From positions 292,571 to 356,570 of the forward strand of contig CAXSZX010000002.1 of NCBI GenBank assembly GCA_964242115.1: a DNA stretch of 64,000 nt, given 5' to 3'. Shown here in pieces: positions 51,253-58,490 of the stretch; within the stretch, counting starts at the first letter, position 1, and each line of letters starts with the position of its first letter. Position numbers and translations under genes: made by a program. This DNA comes from BOG-908 sp964242115 (GTDB taxonomy: Bacteria > Pseudomonadota > Alphaproteobacteria > Acetobacterales > Acetobacteraceae). Under the pieces are notes generated by a model. The model was not told the DNA's origin. It searched no databases and worked only from the letters and a program-made list of their open reading frames with translations.

Positions 51253-52710
51253 TTATGCGTTTGGCAGCTCCAGCACGCGGCGGAGATCCTGAGCCACGTT
51301 CAAGTAGGCCTCATTCGTGTTTTCATACGACGAGATGGGACGGCCGTTCCTCGGAAGGGCTTTGAACGTTTTCATTGGAGACGACAGCCAATCACAGGGC
51401 TCCAAGATCACTGGGATTATCCGCAACCTGCCGAATGCTGCCAAGTGTTGGGCACGACGAAACTCCTCCTCGTAGCAGTAATGCGAAGCGAGATAATCGG
51501 GGCTGACGAGCGCAATGAAGAGGGAGGTCTTCTCGAGCTGGTCGGCTATCACGCCATCAATCGGATCCCCCGGCAGGATTTCATGATCGGTCCAAGCGGA
51601 GAGCGTTCCTTCCCTTATCAGCATAGCCAAGTGCGTGTGCAACCGATGGAGCGCGAGACGATCCGCGTGGGAATAGGAGATGAAGGCAGAGATCGGATTG
51701 CCTCCTTGTGCAGCGATGCGCGCGGCTCCTAGGTCGGTTCTGTCAGTTGAAATGGTCCCTCGCGACGGTCCTGCGCCGTCCTCCGGCTGCTTTCGCCTAC
51801 CTAGCCGGTAGTCGGTCCATTTCCTAAGCCGGCCGGCGCAGTCATCGTTCCGATTACCGGAGAGCACTCTTGAGGGAATTCCCGGAACTCGCGTTTTCCA
51901 GGCGAACAGCTTGAAGTTGGATCTATCCCAGACAGCGGCTGGCAGGGATCGCAGGTGGCAACCCGAGCAGTTCAGTTCACGCAGTCGAGTTAGCGTGGTG
52001 AGAGGCCCTAAGTCGCTTACCGTCGTGTCGGAGCAGTCGAAGCGTTCCAGGGTCGAGAAGCGTGCCACAATTTCGAGGTTGGTCACGGCAGACTCGCTAA
52101 CTTCAAGATCTAATAACCTAGGGAAGGCGTTCCGGACCGGGAGTTCTGCGATAATGGTTTTGTTACAGAATAACGTTTCTAATCGTGGCAGGCAACCCAG
52201 GTTCGACAACCTGTCGATTTCGTTGCGGCTGATGTTGAGGCGGAACAGCCTCGGTTTGTTTGCAATAGGATTGAGATCGAGGGCAAATGTTCCGTTGCAA
52301 TCGAAATCGCCGAGTAGGTTGAGGTCCGACAAAGGATCGAGGCTTTCGATTTCCGTGTTCCAGCAGTACACCGTCCTGAGTTCTCCCAATTTTGCGATCG
52401 GGGTCAGACTGGATACGCCGGTGTTGCTGCATTCGAGCTTACGAAGGTTGAGCAGGCGCGAGATGGGCGCGAGGTCTCGAACGCTGCTCTCGGCACAATC
52501 AACGCACTGCAATTCCTCAAGATTGGCAATGGGCGCCAAATCCCTGATGCCAGTGCCAAAGAGGTGTATCTCTCTGAGCCAGGTAAGTTTCGTGACAGCG
52601 GCCGGAAGTCGGTTGAGCGCCAGGTTATTTAGAACGAGCTTGCCAGTCGGACGCTTCTGCTCCGCTGCAATGATCGATGCTGCAGCTTCGTCGGGGTCAC
52701 TGGCCATCAT
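51253..52710 (-). CDS. LRR-TIR fusion protein
   Basis: 485 residues. Residues ~20-260 are leucine-rich repeats of the short bacterial type (LAPIANLEELQCVDC, LAPISRLLNLRKLECS, LTPIAKLGELRTVYCW, LGPLTTLTRLRELNCS), each ~21-24 residues. After a linker comes a C-terminal TIR domain: PISAFISYSHADRLALHRLHTHL, ADQLEKTSLFIALVSPDYLASHYCYEEEFRRAQ with the probable catalytic Glu, and IIPVILEPCDW. The layout resembles immune receptors: LRR sensor, TIR effector that may hydrolyse NAD or act as a scaffold. It lacks a central NTPase, unlike plant NLRs. ATG 52708-52710. Confidence 0.87.
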   Translation of the reverse strand: MMASDPDEAAASIIAAEQKRPTGKLVLNNLALNRLPAAVTKLTWLREIHLFGTGIRDLAPIANLEELQCVDCAESSVRDLAPISRLLNLRKLECSNTGVSSLTPIAKLGELRTVYCWNTEIESLDPLSDLNLLGDFDCNGTFALDLNPIANKPRLFRLNISRNEIDRLSNLGCLPRLETLFCNKTIIAELPVRNAFPRLLDLEVSESAVTNLEIVARFSTLERFDCSDTTVSDLGPLTTLTRLRELNCSGCHLRSLPAAVWDRSNFKLFAWKTRVPGIPSRVLSGNRNDDCAGRLRKWTDYRLGRRKQPEDGAGPSRGTISTDRTDLGAARIAAQGGNPISAFISYSHADRLALHRLHTHLAMLIREGTLSAWTDHEILPGDPIDGVIADQLEKTSLFIALVSPDYLASHYCYEEEFRRAQHLAAFGRLRIIPVILEPCDWLSSPMKTFKALPRNGRPISSYENTNEAYLNVAQDLRRVLELPNA

Positions 52711-53185
52711 ACGCCCGGCTGCCCGCGTTCCACTTCCTCATGAATTAACGGTCTTCCTGGCGTGATCGAGCGGTGAGTCGATCCAGGGCGGGGCCGCACC
52801 GATTGCGACGATCAGCAGCATTGTGCGCAATCCTTTGGAGCAAACAAGGCATTCCCCCCCCCCGGACCTTATACTGGTAGCGCGAAGGATGTATCGCACT
52901 CGTCTGCTGCACGCATTCCACTCTTCAGCCTAGCCGGAGGCGGATAGTCTGGTATAGAGGAGGTTGGCAGGGAAAGCAGACGTGCCACTGGCTCAGGCGC
53001 AGGCGGCTATCTACTCACCCGTTGTCGTGAGCGTCAGACCGAAACGCGTCTGCGACTGGCGTGGAAACGTAGCGCCCTTCACCAACCGAAGGCCAGGGGA
53101 TTGATCCCGAAGCCCAGCCAAAGCTTTCACAAGCCTCGCTAAACGCCGGACATGAGGCCGGGATCAACGGATTCTGGTCACGGCA
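52711..53185. other. Upstream region of the LRR-TIR gene with a ten-base homopolymer
   Basis: About 475 bases without a supported gene. A run of ten C (52854-52863; poly-G on the LRR-TIR strand) lies about 145 bases upstream of that gene's ATG. Such tracts can slip and switch promoters. The rest shows no clear structure. Confidence 0.5.
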
Positions 53186-53653
53186 TCAGGTAAGCTTTTG
53201 GGCTAAATCCTTCCAGGCCACCGTCGTGATGTTCGGATCGTTGGTCCAGGTCGGCATATTTGCCGGCGGAACATCGCCCTTGTACATGGCGATCACCCGC
53301 TTGCCGAGGTCTAGGCTAGTCTTGACCTCCCACTCGACCCAGCTGCTTTCCGCGGTATTCTCCGAGACGTAGACCACCGTCGTCGAGGATTGATTGATAC
53401 GCTCCTTCAGACGCGAGCGAATATATTCTGCCCGTTCGCTGTCATAAGGCTCGCGCACCGACCGATCGTTGAATTCGATGTCGCTGTTCTCGTTCCTGGC
53501 ATGTGCGCGGACGAGGTTGACCTCGTCTATGTCCTCTACCGTAAAGCTGATGAAGACGTTCTTGCGGCCACCCTGCAGAGCCTCCTTCGCCTTTTGCTCC
53601 AGTCCTTTCACATCTCCAAGCCGACTGTAGCCGCCCCCACCGCTACCGCCCAT
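53186..53653 (-). CDS. Small TIR-like protein with glycine-rich N-terminus (MTH538/DUF1863 type)
   Basis: 155 residues. It begins MGGSGGGGYSRLGD, so removal of Met would expose Gly-Gly. Residues ~30-155 are a TIR-like domain: KNVFISFTVEDIDEVNLVRAH, YIRSRLKERINQSSTTVVYVS, SSWVEWEVKTSLDLGKRVIAMY with the probable catalytic Glu107 or Glu109, and TTVAWKDL. This resembles the PF08937 group that includes the ThsB-type TIRs of Thoeris. Its ATG overlaps the queC stop (ATGA), making it the last gene of the operon. I infer it may be a substrate of QueC. Confidence 0.88.
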   Translation of the reverse strand: MGGSGGGGYSRLGDVKGLEQKAKEALQGGRKNVFISFTVEDIDEVNLVRAHARNENSDIEFNDRSVREPYDSERAEYIRSRLKERINQSSTTVVYVSENTAESSWVEWEVKTSLDLGKRVIAMYKGDVPPANMPTWTNDPNITTVAWKDLAQKLT

Positions 53654-54246
53654 CAGCCCTCTCCCTCAAAAACAAATTCCCGACAGGCGATGCAAGCGCC
53701 GCAAGGTTCGGCCTCCCCCAAATGGCATGAATAGGAACCCGCAAGGCCCTTCTCGTCGGCCAGCCGCACCACGTCGCGCTTGTGAAACTCCGCAAGCGGC
53801 GCGAGCACACGGATGGGCCTTGCGACCGCCAGCACGAGGGTTGCCTCAGCTGATTTGAGAAAACCTCCGGTCTGATCGGGAAAGAGGCTGGTATCCTCGT
53901 GCAGCAAGCCGATGGAGACAGCGTCCGCGCCGACTTGGGCGGCATAGGCTGCAGCGGTCAGCAGAAACAGGAGGTTTCGACCGGGCGTGTAGGCATCCTC
54001 ATACACCCGTTGACTTGTATCGGTGAGCCCGGATCGGATGAGTTGACCAAATCCACCTAGGCTCGCCGTGACCGGAACAGGAAGTCCCAGCCGCGCCATG
54101 CCTTGCAGACAGGCCGCGTATTCCCGTTCGCGGGCGCGTTGGCCGTAGTCGATAAATAGCGGATGTTGCGTCAGACCCTCCTCCTTCGAGAGACATGCCA
54201 CAAGGAGGGAGTCAAGACCGCCAGAAACGAGTGTGACGACGCTCAT
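53653..54246 (-). CDS. QueC-like 7-cyano-7-deazaguanine synthase family protein
   Basis: 197 residues, shorter than housekeeping QueC (~220-230). Intact features: PP-loop VSGGLDS at residues 7-13, FIDYGQRARERE, NLLFLLTAAAYAAQVGADAVSIG, and a zinc site SCHLGEAEPCGACIAC with Cys174, 182, 185 and 188. QueC converts 7-carboxy-7-deazaguanine to preQ0 using ATP and ammonia through an amide (ADG) intermediate. No QueD, QueE or FolE gene is near, so its role here is probably not tRNA queuosine. It overlaps both neighbours by 3-4 bases, tying it to the Ogg-like and TIR genes. Confidence 0.9.
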   Translation of the reverse strand: MSVVTLVSGGLDSLLVACLSKEEGLTQHPLFIDYGQRAREREYAACLQGMARLGLPVPVTASLGGFGQLIRSGLTDTSQRVYEDAYTPGRNLLFLLTAAAYAAQVGADAVSIGLLHEDTSLFPDQTGGFLKSAEATLVLAVARPIRVLAPLAEFHKRDVVRLADEKGLAGSYSCHLGEAEPCGACIACREFVFEGEG

Positions 54247-54953
54247 TCAGCATGCTCGTTAATCATCTTGGGCTTCGCGACACGCATGACGATCCAAACA
54301 GCCCAGTCGAAAAACCCAACTGGCAGGCCGAAGCTCGCGGCGTGATCCCTCAGCACGACCTCATCCCGTCGGTAGTCTGCCATCCTGCGTATTGGCCTCG
54401 GATCGGCGGTCAGACCCATCATCACCATGTAGTTGATTAGATGACGATCAAGAACCGCCAAATCATAGCTAGCCCCGACGTTTCGAAGAAACATGCTCGC
54501 CTGCTTCGGCCCTAGTCCCTTGGCATTGGTGACGAACCATCTCCGGGCGATTTCGATGTCGCCGAAACTTCCAAGCAGGTCGGAAAGCCCCTTCGCATCG
54601 CGCCGCACCTGCACGACCGTTGCGGTCAACTGGCGAGCACGACTGTCGGGAAAGCGGTATCGCCGCGACCCGCCATCGATGTCGAACGGACGTCTCAACA
54701 GTTCCGCCAGCGCGACTTCCAGATCGCGCGGTGCGACTCCTTCCTTCAGGAAGAGGCCGCTTGTCTCCAACCGAACGGCAGCTGCCTGCGCCGTTTCGTA
54801 TGGCACTTGGCTGCTGAGCACGCAGCAGGTGAGCTCGGCCCACAGCTGGCTTTCGGTGCACGGCTGCGGTTTGTTCGCACTCACTTGACGGTCGATCTCG
54901 GCGCCTACCACGCCAACGGCGTGGCGGATCCGCTCCGGTGACGGGAAGACCAT
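54243..54953 (-). CDS. Ogg-like (Ogg2/AGOG type) HhH DNA glycosylase/lyase
   Basis: 236 residues from ATG 54951-54953, which overlaps the TIR-TGT stop (TGATG). Helical core ESQLWAELTCCVLSSQVPYETA, then the helix-hairpin-helix NAKGLGPKQASMFLRNVG with the catalytic Lys150, and LAVLDRHLINYMVMMGL with the catalytic Asp169. Order and wording fit the Ogg2 8-oxoguanine glycosylases. In type IV CBASS an OGG-like protein accompanies QueC and TGT, where the substrate may be a deazaguanine or its conjugate; that is inference. The longer frame upstream is only the overlap with the preceding gene. Confidence 0.86.
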   Translation of the reverse strand: MVFPSPERIRHAVGVVGAEIDRQVSANKPQPCTESQLWAELTCCVLSSQVPYETAQAAAVRLETSGLFLKEGVAPRDLEVALAELLRRPFDIDGGSRRYRFPDSRARQLTATVVQVRRDAKGLSDLLGSFGDIEIARRWFVTNAKGLGPKQASMFLRNVGASYDLAVLDRHLINYMVMMGLTADPRPIRRMADYRRDEVVLRDHAASFGLPVGFFDWAVWIVMRVAKPKMINEHAE

Positions 54954-56362
54954 CACAGCACGTCCGGGAGCGCATTCCGCGCCTGAACTATCGCTCCTTT
55001 GGGCAGGAGGTGCGCCAGGAAAGCGACCAGGGCCTTGTCGTCTTGCAGCGCGATCCGGAGTGTCTTGAGCCAAGTTTGGTAGAAATCGAGGTTATGCATC
55101 ACGGCCTTGGTCGTATAGCTGACGGCGGGATCAAGCGCAGCCGAGGCGGCAACGGGCGAATTAGCCAGCACAGCTTGATACTTGAAGAGTTCGAATAGTT
55201 GAAAATGGTGCAACTGGGAGTTTTCGGCGTCGAACGCATACCTGCACCACTCGAGACCATCGAAGCTGTCGGCACCGGCGGCGGACAGGAGCGCGAGGCT
55301 TATGGGATTTCCTGCTCCAAGGATGTGCACCGGCTGGTAGCGCCCTAGGCCCTTGAGGGCTTTGCGGATGGCCACCATGGTCCGCGTCCGCTCGAACACG
55401 CCCGAGCCCAGCTCTCGCTCGGGAATGGCAATCATCACAGGACTGAGGATCTGCGCCACTAGACGCATCACCGGGCCGGCCATATCGGTCTTGAAGTCGT
55501 CGTTCCGCAGCTGCGGCAGGTGCACGATGGGAATGATCGGCACTCGGGTCAGCTTAGCAGTACGCTTCGCCGCTGAAATAGCAGCCTTGGCGACCTTGTC
55601 GGCATTTCCGCAGGGACTAAGCTTATCGAACGCGAATGCGAGATCGTGGGGCGTGTTCTCCAATGCGGCTTTAAAGGTTTGAAAAGTCCACGCTTCGTCT
55701 TCACGGCGCGCCTGCTCATAATTCCCGGAATCCAGCAGAATGGTGGCGCCATGTCTTCGGCGCCGCTCAAGGGTCCTGATCAAGCTTTTGGGTGCGCCCA
55801 GACCAGTATCGTAGGCGGAGACGAGGATGGTCTCCGCTCCGAACATGTCGAGAGCCCGGAGCGCAGCGGCGGGAGCCAGCCGGGTCTCGTGGGAGGAGAC
55901 CGAGAAGAAGAAAGTCGGCAATTCCACCGGGCCGTTCATCGTCAGTCGCTGCGGGCGTTCATCGGGCCGGCGCTTCTCGATCTCGACGCGAATGCGCTCC
56001 AGGAAGGCAGGGATCTCCGGGCAATCGCGTTCGCCTGCCCAGCCGAGCAGTTCGGTCGCCTGCAGACTGCCATAGCCCATCGGCGCCTCCGCCTCGTGGA
56101 TGCGCACGGGCAGGATGGCGACTCCTGCCTTGCGTGCAATCTCGAGTTCGTCGTGCATGTGCGCGTTTAGGGTCGCTGCCGCGGACCAAACGGGAACCAG
56201 GACCTCACACGTCCGGAGCTGCGCTTCTATTCCCGTCCGGTAGTCACCGGAGATAAGGTGCCGGTCCCACCAGACCGACCACTCCGGCTTTAGCACGGTC
56301 TCCAATGACGGCGGGATGTCCGATGCGTCGACGCGCGCATAGACAATGCATATGTCCACCAA
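54953..56362 (-). CDS. TIR domain fused to TGT-like barrel
   Basis: 469 residues. Residues 1-130: TIR domain (VDICIVYARVDASD, WWDRHLISGDYRTGIEAQLRTCEVLVPVWS, HMHDELEIARKAGVAILPVRI; Glu72 probably catalytic). Residues 145-469: tRNA-guanine transglycosylase-like barrel with ATILLDSGNYEQ (Asp211) and VHILGAGNPISLALLSAAGADSFDGLEW (Asp368), matching the two catalytic Asp of TGT. The Cys3-His zinc site of tRNA TGTs is missing, which suggests a substrate other than tRNA. It starts 22 bases after the kinase gene and overlaps the Ogg-like gene. This fusion is the most unusual architecture in the operon. Confidence 0.82.
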   Translation of the reverse strand: MVDICIVYARVDASDIPPSLETVLKPEWSVWWDRHLISGDYRTGIEAQLRTCEVLVPVWSAAATLNAHMHDELEIARKAGVAILPVRIHEAEAPMGYGSLQATELLGWAGERDCPEIPAFLERIRVEIEKRRPDERPQRLTMNGPVELPTFFFSVSSHETRLAPAAALRALDMFGAETILVSAYDTGLGAPKSLIRTLERRRRHGATILLDSGNYEQARREDEAWTFQTFKAALENTPHDLAFAFDKLSPCGNADKVAKAAISAAKRTAKLTRVPIIPIVHLPQLRNDDFKTDMAGPVMRLVAQILSPVMIAIPERELGSGVFERTRTMVAIRKALKGLGRYQPVHILGAGNPISLALLSAAGADSFDGLEWCRYAFDAENSQLHHFQLFELFKYQAVLANSPVAASAALDPAVSYTTKAVMHNLDFYQTWLKTLRIALQDDKALVAFLAHLLPKGAIVQARNALPDVL

Positions 56363-56383
56363 GCAGTGTCGGCCCCTCGTTCT

Positions 56384-57574
56384 CTAACCGCGCCGCTCGG
56401 CATTGCGCACGGGGGACTCGACGCCCGCGTTGACCGCCGGCTCCTTCAAGCTGATCCAACAGGCCCAGTAGAGCGCCGTGGTGAAATCTGCCGTCTTAAG
56501 CACGCCCTCTGGAGACGTCGCATCCGTCTCGCTAAGTAGGACAATCCTGCCAACGTCGACGCACAGCGCCAGCTCGTCGAGGACGGCCGGTTCGATCTGA
56601 TCGGTCAGGACTAGGAACGATCCGTCAACAGGGAGACCGCCCGACGGATCGTCCAATCGGCGGACACGCACCCCCAGCTGCTGAAGCCGCCATGCCGCCT
56701 CTTCGCACAGCCAGCGATCGGCAAGGCGCGTTTTCGAGCCGACCAGATGAACCAGCCCGCCGCTGCGCGCGCCTATCGCCCGGGGCGGAGCCGGCCGGTC
56801 CCACGCCGGCGGCAAAGGCAACAGACGACTTGCCGCATATTGCGATGCACTCCGGGAAGCAGCATTCGCGGCCTCGACCGGATCCCGCCCGAGATGGGCC
56901 CATGCGTACGTGAAGGCGGCGCTAAATACGTCACCGGTGCCGATCTTGAAGATCGAATCCGACCAAAAGGCAGGCACCCAAGTTGATGACCGGCCTTGCA
57001 TGTACACGAACGCCCCCAGGACACCGCTTTTGACGACAACCACCTCCGCACCGGACTCGAGGAGGGCGCTGGCGGCCGAGTCAAGATCGTCCAGTCGGAA
57101 AGCAGCCCGCAATTCTTGAGCGTTAAGCAGGACTGCAAGTTCCTGCGCCGAGGAACCGTTCCGGCCAAAGGGCTCGAACTCTCCGACACTTTGAGGATCG
57201 TAGACGACTCGGCGTCCGCAGACGATCGCCTCGCCCTCCACAAAACCGAACCGCAGAACGGCGTCTCCCGCAACCCGGATGGGAGGCCGGCGCGGGATGT
57301 CAGAGCGTAGAGGGGCGAGGACGGGATCCGACAAAGGGTGGAAATAGGCGAAGGCCAGCGCACTCGCGCTGTCTGTCACATTGACGTCGATGCCCGCTGC
57401 AACGAACGGATAGAGTTCGCCTTCGCGGGCTTTAGGAAAATAGGTGTGAAGGGTGACGGGTCCCCGGCCGATCAGAGCCTGTGCGGCCCGGCCACCAGAA
57501 CCGTACAATGCCCTCCAGTGGGGCGCTTCGCAGGCTTCGAAGTAGCAGCCGCCGGCGATATCGATTGATTTCAC
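56384..57574 (-). CDS. PfkB/ribokinase-like kinase with extra C-terminal domain
   Basis: About 396 residues from GTG 57572-57574, 11 bases after the SLATT stop with ACGGAG upstream. IDIAGGCYFEACEAP and the second PfkB signature IFKIGTGDVFSAAFTYA (catalytic Asp in GTGD) identify a carbohydrate or nucleoside kinase. VVYDPQSVGEFEPFG and AQELAVLLNAQELRAAF fit the ribokinase fold. After residue ~280 a ~110-residue Rossmann-like domain follows (GLVHLVGSKTRLADRWLCEEAAWRLQQLG, FLVLTDQIEPAVLDEL) that resembles deoxyribosyltransferase-like folds. It may phosphorylate a nucleoside or sugar made or released by neighbouring enzymes; no substrate can be assigned. Confidence 0.75.
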   Translation of the reverse strand: MKSIDIAGGCYFEACEAPHWRALYGSGGRAAQALIGRGPVTLHTYFPKAREGELYPFVAAGIDVNVTDSASALAFAYFHPLSDPVLAPLRSDIPRRPPIRVAGDAVLRFGFVEGEAIVCGRRVVYDPQSVGEFEPFGRNGSSAQELAVLLNAQELRAAFRLDDLDSAASALLESGAEVVVVKSGVLGAFVYMQGRSSTWVPAFWSDSIFKIGTGDVFSAAFTYAWAHLGRDPVEAANAASRSASQYAASRLLPLPPAWDRPAPPRAIGARSGGLVHLVGSKTRLADRWLCEEAAWRLQQLGVRVRRLDDPSGGLPVDGSFLVLTDQIEPAVLDELALCVDVGRIVLLSETDATSPEGVLKTADFTTALYWACWISLKEPAVNAGVESPVRNAERRG

Positions 57575-57584
57575 GAAGGCTCCG

Positions 57585-58457
57585 TCAGTTCGGACGGTCG
57601 CGCAGGGCCGACCGTCTAGCGAGCCACTGCGTGTGTTCGCGAGAGAACGCTTCTTCGGCGTCGTCGATAAAGATCGACAGGGCGGCGTCATCCGCGATCT
57701 CGGGAGCGCGCGACTTTAGTATCCCAATCTCGGCAGCAGTAAGACCGTAGGCGGCAACTAGCTCATTGAACCTCTTGATCTGCATCCATCCGAGAAGGGA
57801 GGCACCGAGGAGGATCAGCGGGTCGGGATGGGCGTAGAACCACCGGGGCTTGTCTAGCCGGATCAGGAGGACGACGAACGCGATCACGTATAAGCAGCCA
57901 AGGGCGACCGCGAATCTACGGCCCGCGCTGGAGTTTGCCTTAGCCTTTCGGCTGTACCAATCGAGCTGGTCCTCCACGCGGTCCCGCATGTAGACGTCCA
58001 GCCGTTCGGATCGGGGCAGCGTCCGGAGCGCCTCCATCTCGTCGGTGATCTGGTCGCCTCCGGCGCTACTTCCATCAAACTGTGAACCAACGCTGCGGTT
58101 TGCGTCCAGCAACTCATGCAGCATCTGCCGCAGACGGCGCCGATGCTCAGCGTCGTGCTCGAAGGGTCTGGCGGCCATGGCGAACTTCCAGGCGGTGGTC
58201 TTCACCGATTCCGCCAAAGCGCGCGCCTGATACCAGCGCTGTTCGGGCTTCAGGACTGATCGGACGACAAGCGTAGCAAGCGCCGCCCCCAGCAGTACGC
58301 CGTACAGGATGATGTAGCGCCGGTCCGGGATCATGTTGACGCCGAGGACGGCGACCGCCAGGAGCGCCGCATATTCCGCCAATACCAGGCCAAAGTACAG
58401 CGATTGCTGACGGTCGGAAGCGCGATCTGCCGCGGCATGGAGAGCGGGGAACCTCAT
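57585..58457 (-). CDS. SLATT/DUF4231 membrane protein
   Basis: 290 residues. An N-terminal pair of membrane helices (QSLYFGLVLAEYAALLAVAVLGVNM, YIILYGVLLGAALATLVVRSVL), then WYQARALAESVKTTAWKFAMAARPF, the signature of DUF4231 SLATT proteins, a soluble helical stretch, and a second helix pair (FAVALGCLYVIAFVVLLIRL, PLILLGASLLGWMQIKRF). SLATT proteins are predicted pore-forming effectors that couple to nucleotide-signalling defence systems such as CBASS. It starts 33 bases after the DRHyd/TPR gene. It is a candidate membrane effector for this operon. Confidence 0.87.
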   Translation of the reverse strand: MRFPALHAAADRASDRQQSLYFGLVLAEYAALLAVAVLGVNMIPDRRYIILYGVLLGAALATLVVRSVLKPEQRWYQARALAESVKTTAWKFAMAARPFEHDAEHRRRLRQMLHELLDANRSVGSQFDGSSAGGDQITDEMEALRTLPRSERLDVYMRDRVEDQLDWYSRKAKANSSAGRRFAVALGCLYVIAFVVLLIRLDKPRWFYAHPDPLILLGASLLGWMQIKRFNELVAAYGLTAAEIGILKSRAPEIADDAALSIFIDDAEEAFSREHTQWLARRSALRDRPN

Positions 58458-58490
58458 GCCACCGGCCTGTCGGCCCGACCGACCATGAAA

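Noticed and set aside
53653..54246. Housekeeping queuosine biosynthesis
   Set aside because: No queD, queE, folE or queA gene is nearby, the TGT-like partner lacks the tRNA-TGT zinc site, and the gene overlaps defence-type genes.
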